From Mesostigma viride (lineage: Eukaryota > Streptophyta > Mesostigmatophyceae > Mesostigmatales > Mesostigmataceae), in assembly GCA_009746045.1 (NCBI GenBank), contig RPFO01000692.1:665140-729139 (forward strand): a DNA stretch of 64,000 bases, read 5' to 3'. Position numbers and translations under genes: made by a program. This document shows positions 43,710 to 55,368 of the stretch, in pieces (positions within the stretch are counted from its first letter, which is position 1; every line of letters begins with the position of its first letter). Below the pieces are notes generated by a model. The model worked only from the letters and a program-made list of their open reading frames with translations. It made no database searches and was not told the DNA's origin.

Positions 43710-44817
43710 TCACGGCTGCTGGTACTGAGTCGGGACCGGTCTGGCATGCTGCAGACGATCCGCCCGCTCGCCCGCGCTGCAGGGTCTGTCTCGGGGAACG
43801 GAGGAGTCGGGGCGGCTGCCGAAGGCTGGACCAGAGAAGCGAACACTGGGCTCCGTCTCACCTGCACCGCGACCGGCATGCTTGCCCCGGAGCTTGGGGC
43901 AGTTGCGCTTGAGGTGTCCCACCTCGCTGCACATGAAGCACCGCGCCTTGCTAGCGTCAATCGCGTTGACACCCTGGTCAGTGTAGCCATCATCAGGGTC
44001 GTCGAGGTACTCGTCCTCCTCCTCTCCGGCGAACTCAGTGGAGTACATCTGATTCACCCGCCGCGGGGGAGCTGTCCTGAAGAAACGACGCACTGAGGGT
44101 GCGCGCCCGCGAGTCACCACATCGGCCACCTGCAGAAGATATCTCTGGATATTCAAGATGTCCCACTCCTTCCAAGGAACCTCAGCGTAGTGCTTTAGTA
44201 CCTCGTCCTGCAGCTCGGGGCTGAGTGCCTCAATGAATCTGATCTTGTACTCGTACCAGGTCATGTCGGTCAGGTAAGCGGCGCTGGACTCAAACTTGGA
44301 CAGAAACTCGCGATATGGAGTGGTCCCCTGGCGCAGCTTGCCGAAGGCGAGTCGCTCGTGGATCTCCGCGTCTGGGGGTACCAACTTGCGGCGCACCCTG
44401 TCCATCAACTCCTCCACGGTTTGCGGGTACGGCTGGGATGCGATGCTCTCACAGTTCAAGATGCTCACCACCGAAGGGTCCATGCAGGTGTTGACCACAT
44501 GCGGGATCAGATCACAGGTGGCAAGTTAATTCCCAGCTGTTGTGATTGCACCAGACGGTATACTGCTGTTGCCACATGCGTCCCCATTCGTCGACCTCTC
44601 GCGGTTTCATATCCGCGTGCAGCTTGGGTACATTCTTGAAGGTAGGCATCAGTGGGGCCTTTACCGTGTTGATCTTAGGCCCACCGACCTCTCTGTAGGA
44701 GATGGAGCCGAATGCTGGGGGCTGCGACCGGGGGAGAGATCCGGATCTGACCGACGTACTGTGCGTCCTCCGCACCTGTACCGACGATGGGAGTTCATAC
44801 CCCGGGTCATCCAATGC
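43710..44817 (-). pseudogene. gag: gypsy C gag, capsid and zinc knuckle part
   Basis: Starts at the copia B' insertion point (MALDDPGYEL in frame). A frame break lies near 44510, then a capsid-like region with LNCESIASQPYPQTVEE and REFLSKFESSAAYLTDM. The CCHC knuckle CFMCSEVGHLKRNC is near 43890-43935. Continuous in the ancestral gene with the polyglutamine N-terminus at 52666-53581. Confidence 0.85.
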
Positions 44818-44822
44818 CATCC

Positions 44823-45439
44823 AGTTAACGTAAAGGATTTACGTTAGATGGATAGAGATTGTTACGCTCTTTCCAACGGCACCTTGAACGCCTCATTTGG
44901 TTAAGGAACGTAAAAGTTATGACGTTTCCTAGGCTGTGCCGACAGTACCCGGCGCGCCACTGTGGGCGCGTACGGACACAGGATGTACAAGTGTCACTTT
45001 GATAGTCCGCAGGACGTTGACAGGACTTGTACAGGACTTGATGGTCAATTGATAGGTAGGCGTGCTGTAGCGCGCCAGGACCTATGAGACAATTGATGCT
45101 GACTAGTGTACGGATAGGTCCACAGGACTAGCCGTATGGACAATTGATAGATCTGCGCGCCAAAGGCGTGCCAGAGTCTGTGTAATCAATTGATTGACAG
45201 TTCAGCTGTGACAGTGCAGCTGAATACTTGGACGCGTCCCTAGTAAGCTATATGAGTGACTTGGTCACACCGGGACGCCAGTTCTTGCGTGCACGTTCTC
45301 TTGGCACTGCGACCCTGTCGTCTGTGCTGCGTGCAGTCTTGGAAGTGACGTGACTTACGTCTGTGTTTCCTGATTGTTAATAAAGGCAACTTCCTGCAAG
45401 AACCATGGCGGAATTCGTGGCATTCTTACTCTCACAACT
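44823..45439 (+). repeat. 5' LTR of copia B'
   Basis: AGTTAACG...CTCACAACT. Differs from the B LTR mainly in the last 220 bases (TAGTAAGCTATATGAGTGAC versus TAGCAACCTATATGTATGAC). Confidence 0.85.
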
Positions 45440-45475
45440 CGTATTACAACTCGTATTACACGCTCTGTCAAAAAG

Positions 45476-46184
45476 ATGCCAAATTCGGAAGAATTTCGGA
45501 TTCCGGGCGATGCGGAAATAGCCGCTCCGCCGGCTGGTTCTTCGTCAAGACCGACGGTGCCGTCGTGGCAACAATTGCTCGACGAAGTTACAGTTTCGCT
45601 CGACGAGCTTCATCGTCAGCAGCGTGCAGGTCACGCATTGCTCGGGGATAACCCCGAGGACCCCGATTTGCCAGCACTGGTGCCGGCTCGCGCACCTGTT
45701 GGACCAGATTCGAAACATTTTATCGACATTTACGGTCCAGGTGCGGGGAGGTTTGCGGTCGGTGACCGAAGTCACGACTGCCATTGAGGAGTTGGACAAC
45801 GTCCTCTCTTCACTCACCGGTTACCAGAGAAACCTGCAAAACTGGGCATCGCTTCGCACGGGGGGCGCGCCGGCGGTGTCAACAAATTTGTTTCAGGATC
45901 TCGCGCTGCTATCGCTGCTCACTCGCGGCGTACGCAGTCGTGAGCGCCAGGTTTTAATTAACCTGGTGGCATTTCTCGCCTCTGTGCGAGAGTGGATTCC
46001 CGCGGGGTGGGAATTATTGACGATCTTTACACATCCTCTGCGCCTCGTCGCGCGTCGGCGCGTCGCAACTTACGCGGCGGGGAGCACGCCGGTTTTAATT
46101 CATACCGGTGCAGGTCCGGAGCTGGATATGGAGGATCGTGAGTTCGTATACACGTACTGCGACTTCAGGGGCCTTGACTACTAG
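45476..46184 (+). pseudogene. copia B' ORF1, one frameshift
   Basis: Homologue of 27526-28263. It starts at ATG 45476 (MPNSEEFRIP). One inserted base near 45698, with a nearby codon deletion, shifts the frame; it continues at about 45700-46184 to the same YCDFRGLDY end. Many differences from B are silent, e.g. codons 4-9 differ at five third positions with no amino-acid change. Confidence 0.75.
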
Positions 46185-46353
46185 TCGGCCTAATTTTCTT
46201 CTGCAGTACTCGTCGACATTTTTTTGTCGAATTTTCAGCGGCAATTCGCGGGGCGGCAGCGACACCGGCGCAGGCGGCAGTGGCGACACAAAAATTTTGT
46301 ACATATTTTCTGCTGCTTTGCTAAGGTGTTCTTTGAATAGCTGGTAGTGCAGG

Positions 46354-47469
46354 ATGGCTGAGGGACGCCGTAGCAAGGGTCCAGCCAGTGGGAATAATAA
46401 TGGGGGTGCTGGTAGTGGAACCGCTCACGTAGATGACGTGGGGCTTACCGGAGAGATTACCAACCTTCCTCACAATAATAATAATGCACAAGCTATTCAT
46501 GGCTTTGATCTTACCACACAGGGTCTTTTAATTGTCAATCAGTTGCAGCCTGTAACCTCAGACTCCAAGCCTAAGCAGGCTGAAGAGTTTGTGGAGGGAT
46601 TGGAAGGGTTCCCTAGCTTGTACGGTGGTACAAATTACTATCAAATCTGGATAGGCAGTAGCACTTTTGGCAAGTGTACTGACCAGATTAAGGACCTAAC
46701 CAGGGAGTGCAAAAAGGCCAATAAGGCCTGGGCACTGTACGTGGCTGAGCTGAAGGAGCTGCTGGAGGATCAGAGGAAGAAAGTGGGGATCCATTGGCAG
46801 GATAAATACCAAGGGTGGGAGGTCAAGGGGGACCTGATCCAGAACTTTCTCAACTATTGTAAGATGGTTGAGGAGGGCAGGGCTCACGGCTTTAATGTCG
46901 CTGATAACATAGCCCTAACCAACTGGCTCAAGGTTTCTGGGCTGGATAAGGCGACACGTGGCTCCTTAAAAGTCATGTGTGCCCCACACTCTACCCTGAA
47001 GGCCTACAAGGTCATCATTAAACAAGCACTCGAGGCAGAGGAGCTGTTTGAGGGTGGAGTGCCAGCAGTGAAGGCTACCCAGGCAGGCGGGCGTACCCAG
47101 GGTGGCTCCAAGACGTCTGAGGCTGACCGAAGCCAAGGAGGGCGTAGGGGCAACCATCACAAGCGCAAGGGAGATCATTCACCTGATTCTGACAGGAGGT
47201 CACACTCCAAGTCGGTGTTCAGGCGGGTGGGTGGTCAGCCCAAGCAGGGCAACGCGTCTGACAACGGGGGCAGTGGCCAGGGCAAGTCCAAGATACAATG
47301 CTACCTGTGCAAGGGGTGGGGGCACATCAAGAAGGAGTGTCCCAGCTTCAAGAAGTCCCAGGGCCAGGGCAGCAACAAGAATAACAACAACAACAAGAAG
47401 AACAACAACAAGTCCCAGGCAGGCCAGCCTTCAAAGGGCAGTCAGCAAGAAGACAACAAGGAGCAGTGA
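46354..47469 (+). CDS. gag: copia B' gag, intact, ends in UGA-CUG
   Basis: 371 codons. Capsid-like helical region, basic linker and zinc knuckle CYLCKGWGHIKKEC, then an asparagine/lysine-rich tail. The frame ends CAG UGA CUG and stays open for 47 further codons up to the ATG at 47611, so a Gag-Pol fusion by readthrough is possible. Highly similar in protein to B gag but with many silent changes before about 47020. Confidence 0.85.
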   Translation: MAEGRRSKGPASGNNNGGAGSGTAHVDDVGLTGEITNLPHNNNNAQAIHGFDLTTQGLLIVNQLQPVTSDSKPKQAEEFVEGLEGFPSLYGGTNYYQIWIGSSTFGKCTDQIKDLTRECKKANKAWALYVAELKELLEDQRKKVGIHWQDKYQGWEVKGDLIQNFLNYCKMVEEGRAHGFNVADNIALTNWLKVSGLDKATRGSLKVMCAPHSTLKAYKVIIKQALEAEELFEGGVPAVKATQAGGRTQGGSKTSEADRSQGGRRGNHHKRKGDHSPDSDRRSHSKSVFRRVGGQPKQGNASDNGGSGQGKSKIQCYLCKGWGHIKKECPSFKKSQGQGSNKNNNNNKKNNNKSQAGQPSKGSQQEDNKEQ

Positions 47470-47475
47470 CTGTCT
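47464..47475 (+). promoter_or_regulatory. putative UGA-CUG readthrough site between gag and pol
   Basis: CAG TGA CTG TCT with no further stop in the same frame until 49215. Same arrangement as E (UGA-CUA). Confidence 0.55.
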
Positions 47476-50400
47476 GAGGCAACCCCTACACACCTTAATT
47501 CACCCAAGGGGGAGGCCAGGTGCTCCAATGCAGATTTTATATCTGGGCAACAAGAGGGTGATCTCCAGGTTCAGTGTGGCCCCAGGTCACCTGGAGAGGT
47601 ACAGGTTCCTATGAAGACGTCCTTGACAGCTGATGCAGCTGTAAGAATGTCTGACCCTATGCATCCTCGTGCTGGGCACGAGGGTGGACCTCTCATTTTG
47701 AGAGAAACCAATGTACAACCACAGAGGGGTGTGAAGGCCTCTGGTGGTATGCATGTGGTCCCTGCTGGCGGTCCAGGTGTTGGGCATGAGCAGGGTGACT
47801 CAGGCTCTGAGTCAGAACAGGATGGAAGTCAGCATGGTGATGCTGGACAACCTGACAGCACAGTCCTGACTGTGCCAGGGACTGCTTCCTCTGTGTACCA
47901 GGAGTTGGGTGCCCGAATCCACAACATGTTTGGGCATGCCACTTCTCTGTCAAACAACTTTGCCTTCCGTATGGGCAGGGCACCCCTTCTTAAGGCGTGT
48001 CAGCAAGCTGCCTCACGGTGTAAGTGCCAGTTGTCCTCCAACAAGCCCAGGAAATCACATGCCAAAGCTCTACCTCAGAGCATTGGTGATCTGCAGTGTG
48101 ATATCCAACACATCAGGGGCATGCAACTGTTGGTGTGCGTGGACAGGTACACGAAATACAAGGTGCTGGAGCATTTACCTTCTATGAAGAACAGGTACTT
48201 GCTGGCTGCCCTGCAGAATGTAAGAGCCAAGTTTCCTACCACAAGGATCCAGGTGGACATGCAGTTTCAGCATCTCAAGGGTGATCCTACCCTTCCTGAG
48301 TTGCTGGTTACACCTAGGGAGGCTCATGGGCAGCAGGGTGCTATCGAGAGGGCAATCCAGGAGGTCAAGAAATTGATCATCTCTGAAGACTGGGTACCCT
48401 TGTCTGCACCTGCACTTGTCAGGAGTGCATGGCTGAGGAACGTGGAGCAGCAGCTGAACAGCAGGGTTAACTTCTACTATGATGGAGTTGCTGTCAGCCC
48501 AATGGGTCTATATCATGGCCTGTGCCCACCACATGTGCTGGAGGGCTGGAAACATGCTGCACATGTCACCTTTGCCAAGCTGAGGGAGAAGGACCGGGGT
48601 TGGAAGATGCTGGAGCCACAAGTGGGTCAGAAGGTCCTAGCTTGGAAGGAACCTAGCCTTTATGGCAAACGTGGTAGCTGGAGTCCTGGGGTGGTTACCC
48701 AGGTTGATGAAGCTAGCCACGCATGCTTGGTCAGCATGGAGGACGAACCAAAGCATGTACACCGGCTGAGTTGGTCATATGTCAAGCCTAACCTGATGAA
48801 TGAGGGCAGTCAGGCACAAGGCTCACAGGATCTGCAGGATTTTCAGGTCCCAGGTGACATCACTGACGCAACGACCACATCTGTTGCAGGGGAATCTGTC
48901 AGCCCTGGCCAGGTTGCAGAGGTACTTGTTGAACAGGCTGCAAGGTCAACAGCTGGGGAGTCAACTGTCAAGCCCAAGGCACTAACCAAGCCCAGGGGGA
49001 CAAGTTTGGCTGGATTGATTGGGGCTCTACAAAGGGCCAAGAAGCAGCCCAAGGTAGCCAAGCTCAGGTGGCATGGCAATCTGGGGCTGGACACTGCCTT
49101 AGAGGTAGACACTAATTCTCAGGTTCCATCATTGGGACCAGGGCTGCAGCAGGGTACAGCATGTCTGAACCCAGCTATCAGTTTGTGTCTGACTTCAGTG
49201 GCGGGGTACACGTGAAGGTACTGGGTGAGGTATTCATTCCTATCCTTGGACAGGACACTGCTTTTTGTGTCTTGGAGGGCTATCAAGGACCTGCTCTTCT
49301 GGGGCAGAATTTCCTATGCCAGGATGGGGTAGTGATCACGTCCTCTCTCCTGACTAAGGAAGGGGCTGGTCAGGTCCCACTGATTAATTTCAGGACCACT
49401 CACCTATCACGTGCAGTAACCAGGACGGTTAAGCGTGTGCAAGTGTGCCAGGGGCAGGAGCCCTTGGTTGATGACCTCATACTGCCAGCTGCTAGTCATC
49501 CAAGCAGTTTGGGCATTGGTCCTCACTCACTTGCTGGACACAGCCCTATCAACTACCAAGGCCTGGTGAAGCTCATGTCCTCTCCCATTATGTGTCCCCA
49601 GGTCACACTGGGTCTGATTAAATCTGGGGAGGACTGGATCTCCAAGAAATGCGTGGAACCTGTCAATGACCTGCCTCCTGCACGACGTCTACTCAAGCTC
49701 AAGTTTGTCATCAAGATGAAGGAGGTGGACGGGGTCAAGGTACCACATGTCAGGCCAGTGCTGAATGAGTTCAAGGGTACTGGTGAGTGCACTGCTGAGG
49801 AGTTGTATACCCCTGGCATGCTGCATGATACTTGGAGGCTGCTGCTGTGTGTCTTTCTAGGCCTTCTCAACAAGGGCTTGGACTATGGCTCAGTGGTGAT
49901 AGACTTCAAGAGGGCATTTCTGGAGGGTGATGCAGATGTGGCACAGGAAAAGTGGGAGGGCAAGACGCCTTTCTATGTTAGGGTGCCTGCTGTATGGAAA
50001 AGGGACATCCACACGGAGTTCCTTAAAATCCTCAAGGGCCTGGAGGGCCTGAGGTCAAGTCCAATAATCTGGAGGGAGACTCTCAACCGTTTCCTGAAGG
50101 AGCATTGCAACTTGAAGGTCTCTCCTGTAGACCCCTGTCTGTTTCTGGGGCAATGGGAAGGCCTGCCAGTGTATGCTTCGCTGCACGGGGATGACCTACA
50201 TCTGATAGCTCCCACGTCGTGGCTTAAGGAGCTGATCTCCATCATTAAGTCCAAGTTTCCTCTGGGTAGGGAGCAATGGCAGGTGGAGAATGAGCCTCTG
50301 CTGTTTGTGGGCATGGAGGCCACACTGGTGAAGAAGGGGGGGAGTGGCGTATGCTGCTGGTGGGGGGCAATGACTATCAAGAGACCCTCATTAGCAAGCT

Positions 50401-51094
50401 TCCTCCAACCATCACACAGGCACTGTGTCCCATGGTGAGGGGCATGGTTGCTTGGGTGGCAGGCATTTCCAGGCCAGACCTTATGGTCATAGCCAGGTTG
50501 CCTGATGACATGCTGGTGGAGCTAGGGTCTGCCAAGGTGGCTGATCAGGTCAGGGCTTCATCTGGCATTCTGTTGTCTGCAGTGGATTTATCACAACCCA
50601 TTTGCATGGAGCTGTATGTGGATAGCTCAATGGACAGCAGGCAGGTCTCCAAGGTCAGGGGCAGGGCTGCAGGGCTCTTTGTGCTCAGACAGGAAGGCCT
50701 GGGGAGTTTGGTGAGCTGGTTTAGTCGCCTGCACAAACGGGTGGCTGTCAGCAGTGATGTGGCAGAATGCAGGGCTATTTGTGAAGGCATTCACACAAGC
50801 CTTTATCTGAAGGAGTTGCTTCATCAGATGACTTCTAACACTCCTTGGCCACTTCAGGTTACCACTCTTCTAAAAACAGACTCCATGGGGATGGTGCAGT
50901 TTGTGCACAGGCAGATGGCCAGAAGTAGGGACTTGGATTATCTCCTTCTTAAGGAGTTGTCCTCCTTGGCCAATATTGAGCATATCCCTGGGGTTGACAA
51001 TCCTGCTGATGCTTTGACCAAGCTAGTGCAGAAGGCAGCAGTGCAATACAAGGTTCTTCAGTCTCTGATGGACCCATCTCAGCAAGCTGTCTAA
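47470..51094 (+). pseudogene. pol: copia B' pol: integrase, protease-like, RT, RNase H; two frameshifts
   Basis: In frame with gag from 47470 to 49215. One T is missing near 49125, just inside the protease-like motif (VDTNSQV), and the frame resumes at 49161-50438 with GQNFL, VVIDFKRAF and LHGDDLHL. The G-run break near 50340, shared with B, moves to 50351-51094 with RNase H. Integrase residues as in B. Confidence 0.9.
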
Positions 51095-52024
51095 GCTGGT
51101 GCATGGTTATAGGGCATTGGAGAGCAGATTGTGTGGTAGTGTCAGCATTGTGACTGGCATAATACCTGTATTTTAGTCTGTACTAAGGCTCATGGACCAT
51201 GGTACACTCACTCTGATTTTAATCAGGATACAGCCAGGTTTTGGCTGGGGTTCATGCTGTTGACTACACAAGGTTGACAGGTCCATTACAGACCATGTAT
51301 TCTATTTTAAAAGAAATGTATATTTGTACATACTTCTCACAATGGTCTGGGAACCTTTATTCTGGGGTTTATAGGGCGGGGTTCGATTCCCTGGTATTAT
51401 GTTTCTACAAGCTGGCCTGTTCAGGTGTTTGCCTGTTCAGACTTCCCTAGTTCCCCAGGGCAGGATTTAATTGTTGCCTATGTGTTTCATTTTGTCATTT
51501 GTTTGCTGTGGCAGTTTACCATCTGGCAAGTAGACGGGCGCCGTAAGACGGGCGCCAATAGACCCCTGTTGAGAGAATGACAGGCAAACTATTGTAATAC
51601 GCCTTACTTTGTCAAGTGGTATTTTAATTGTCATGGATTTATTGTACTTATATTGAATATGTACTGGGTTTTATGGGATTAGTATCTGGGATTAATGTAA
51701 CTCACCGCCAGAAGGTCATTGTACTGGAGGCTCTACCGAGGTGATGGGATTAATTCCTGGAGAAGACCTCATAGAATTAACCTGTATGTATTTAATTTTG
51801 TGTGCTTCTAATATCTGGTGGTACTCTGTAATGCCACTTCCATAGGTTTTCTCCATTTCTCATGAAATGGTTTTCCCTGTGGCAGATCTGTTTCTTTTCC
51901 AGTTCCTTAAAAGAAAGGGCTGGGGGAATGGCAATGGCCATTAAAGACATCTGTTCAAGCTTCAAGCTGGAGTGAAGGACATTTCAAGCTACTTCAAGGG
52001 TCCCTGGCAGGGGATGTGATCCCT
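51095..52024 (+). other. 3' UTR of copia B'
   Basis: Near-identical to 33171-34099. T-arm-like hairpin near 51376-51393, ACGGGCGCC pair at 51533-51541 and 51547-51555, GTAATACG at 51594-51601. Confidence 0.6.
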
Positions 52025-52043
52025 AAAGAAAAGAAGGGATTGG
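52025..52043 (+). promoter_or_regulatory. polypurine tract of copia B'
   Basis: AAAGAAAAGAAGGGATTGG directly before the 3' LTR. Confidence 0.75.
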
Positions 52044-52660
52044 AGTTAACGTAAAGGATTTACGTTAGATGGATAGAGATTGTTACGCTCTTTCCAACGG
52101 CACCTTGAACGCCTCATTTGGTTAAGGAACGTAAAAGTTATGACGTTTCCTAGGCTGTGCCGACAGTACCCGGCGCGCCACTGTGGGCGCGTACGGACAC
52201 AGGATGTACAAGTGTCACTTTGATAGTCCGCAGGACGTTGACAGGACTTGTACAGGACTTGATGGTCAATTGATAGGTAGGCGCACTGTAGCGCGCCAGG
52301 ACCTATGAGACAATTGATGCTGACTAGTGTACGGATAGGTCCACAGGACTAGCCGTATGGACAATTGATAGATCTGCGCGCCAAAGGCGTGCCAGAGTCT
52401 GTGTAATCAATTGATTGACAGTTCAGCTGTGACAGTGCAGCTGAATACTTGGACGCGTCCCTAGTAAGCTATATGAGTGACTTGGTCACACCGGGACGCC
52501 AGTTCTTGCGTGCACGTTCTCTTGGCACTGCGACCCTGTCGCCTGTGCTGCGTGCAGTCTTGGAAGTGACGTGACTTACGTCTGTGTTTCCTGATTGTTA
52601 ATAAAGGCAACTTCCTGCAAGAACCATGGCGGAATTCGTGGCATTCTTACTCTCACAACT
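52044..52660 (+). repeat. 3' LTR of copia B'
   Basis: 617 bp matching 44823-45439 with about three differences; followed by CATCC. Confidence 0.85.
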
Positions 52661-52665
52661 CATCC

Positions 52666-53581
<916 letters not shown>

Positions 53582-53930
53582 CTTGTCCTGTTAAGGCGCC
53601 TAGATTATCCCCATCCACTGGGAACCTAGGGTTCTGATCTCTGGATCGTGGGAAGCCTTCCGCAGGTCTCTCCATGACCTCACCTGTATCTGTCCCTAAT
53701 TGGACGTGCGGTGGTACCTCTATCACCTCTGTACCGTGCTCGTGGTTGTGTACCTGTTCTACCTCTCTATTCTCTGAGTCTCTTTCTCTGGTCTCGTCTT
53801 CTGTCTCTCTTGCATTCCTTGTTTGGTACCGTGTTGGCTCGTACCGGTACCTTACACTGCAGGCAACACCTCCCCAGCAAGAGAGAGAGAGAGGGAGAGA
53901 GAGCAACCACGTGCTATAGATCTATATATA
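53582..53930 (-). other. region upstream of gypsy C gag ATG
   Basis: A minus-strand frame (53906-53571), glutamate/arginine-rich and overlapping the gag start, may be an older N-terminal gag extension after a frameshift. A GA-rich run lies at 53880-53913. Confidence 0.35.
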
Positions 53931-54117
53931 TATTAAAAATATAATTACTTACAGCAGAGTGAAATCACTCAAACCAAAGCAAACGCCCAGCTATAAACCT
54001 ATATACAGAGCCATGTCAAAGCTCTATACTACGATAAGACCAATGGAAACGCCTAACGGGAGGAACCTAATAGCCCTGCTGCACCGCAAAATCAGCCCGC
54101 GTACGGCGGAGCATGAT
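53931..54117 (-). mobile_element. short 5'-truncated copy of the RLE-type LINE, 3' end only
   Basis: Holds the tail AATATAATTACTTACAGCAG, the GAGTGAAATCACTC hairpin, 3' UTR and the last 15 or so codons, ending at GCGGAGCATGAT. Matches 59230-59412. Confidence 0.75.
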
Positions 54118-54217
54118 ATATATTAAAAATATAATTACTTACAGCAGAGTGAAATCACTCAAACCAAAGCAAACTCCCAGCTATAAACCTATATACAGAG
54201 CCATGTCAAAGCTCTAT
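54118..54217 (-). mobile_element. second, shorter copy of the same LINE tail in tandem
   Basis: Begins again with ATATATTAAAAATATAATTACTTACAGCAG and stops at AAGCTCTAT. It directly abuts the first copy, with GATATATAT-like sequence at both ends. Confidence 0.75.
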
Positions 54218-54260
54218 GATATATATAGAACCTAGTACTACTCCCTAGTAATAATCCCCT

Positions 54261-54600
54261 CTATTGTCTGCTAGGGCCAATGGTCAACTGAGAGAAGGTA
54301 ACTGTAACTGCTGTCCCCTCCTCCTGGCTGCTGTGCGTGGGTGGCTTAGAGCATTCACGAGTGGTGTGCATCCCCTCAGGCAATGGCATGTGCTCCCTAA
54401 CAAACCTATCTGCATCTATAATGTTATCAAAGGCCTTTCCACTTAGCACTAGAGCCTTTGGACAATATCTTTTCTTTAATGTGTTCTTCACAAGTCTTCC
54501 AACTATAGAATATGGCTGGTCTACCCTCACCCCCGTCATGAGCTACTGCATAGTAGGGAAATCCAGACTGTCCACCCTTATTTATCCTTCGTCTGGGCAT
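54261..54600 (-). pseudogene. gypsy C ORF0: RNase H1 hybrid-binding-like (viroplasmin) domain, one frameshift
   Basis: From ATG 54600 (MPRRRINKGG) the frame has FPYYAVAHDG, RPAIFYSWKTCEEH and AKWKG, then meets TGA at 54429. After a one-base shift near 54430 it continues with IIDADRFVREH and a tail ending AVTVTFSQLTIG before the stop at 54261. The Y-Y-A-V, G-x-P-x-I-F-x-S-W and K-x-x-A-x-x-F pattern is that of the RNase H1 hybrid-binding domain. The tail resembles that of the A ORF0 (PLTLEFGSLSIT). Same location in both elements, between PBS and gag. Confidence 0.65.
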
Positions 54601-55349
54601 GTTACATCATAGGAGCCCTGGCAGAAGCTTGCAATTAAGCAGGAGAAAAGGGGGGTTCTCAGGCTACCTCTAGGTGTGGTGACCTTTACCAAAACAAACG
54701 AGGGAGAAGCACAGAGTCTAACACAGCACACGCCCGAGTCTTCGGCAGCACGGGCTACTATACGATAAGCACACGGAGGTAAACACCGTCAACATAGTCG
54801 GCAACGGCCAGACGGTATCCACCCCCACGACCCCTTGCAGGTCAAACAACGATGTCCGTCTCCGCGACGTCCATTGGCACCAACGACATTTACAACCTAT
54901 AGAGGGTACAACGTTTAACATAAACCCCCTACGCGTGCGGTCCCGGAGAGAAAGCAAGCTCGCCAGCTAGCCTTCCGCAGGCATAGCTTACAAAGAAGGA
55001 ATTCTAACTAGGGGACGTACCATCGTCAATTACGTTAATCCCCCGTGAGCTGGCCGCCACCCGGTGTCGTTGAAGGCAAGCCCTGGCCGCCACTAGGTGT
55101 CGTTGAAAACAGGAGAAATGGACGCTATCGTTGACAGCACCTCACCACAGGACTATGGCTAGCTAGCCCCGCCGAGTATCCCAGACTGGCCGCTTGCTGT
55201 CTAGGTCGTCGTTGAATCCCTTTACGGGCTGGCCGCCGACCTGTCAGCAATCGTTGAATTCCGGAACCTCTATCTACGCCAAGCTCCGCCTTGGTATCCT
55301 AATTGGCCTCACTAACCCTCTCCGCGAGAGTTAGCTAACCTCTCCAGCA
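54601..55349 (-). other. gypsy C 5' leader with degenerate repeats
   Basis: No ORF supported. Between about 55045 and 55260 four degenerate copies of a CTGGCCGCCac...GTCGTTGAA unit occur. They may be packaging or structural leader repeats, or chance duplication. Confidence 0.4.
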
Positions 55350-55367
55350 TATTTCCTCCGATAACCA
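55350..55367 (-). promoter_or_regulatory. primer-binding site of gypsy C
   Basis: The minus strand reads TGGTTATCGGAGGAAATA one base inside the LTR, paralleling TGGTTCCGGAGGAAC of gypsy A. Confidence 0.6.
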
Positions 55368-55368
55368 G

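Larger units (their letters stand above)
44823..52660 (+). mobile_element. Ty1/copia-type LTR retrotransposon B', complete but frameshifted
   Basis: 7838 bp, 617-bp LTRs with about three differences, perfect 5-bp TSD CATCC (44818-44822, 52661-52665). Same layout as B. It splits the gag of gypsy C. Pol is nearly identical to B, but LTRs, ORF1 and the first two thirds of gag are clearly diverged from B. ORF1 has one frameshift, pol two. Confidence 0.9.
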
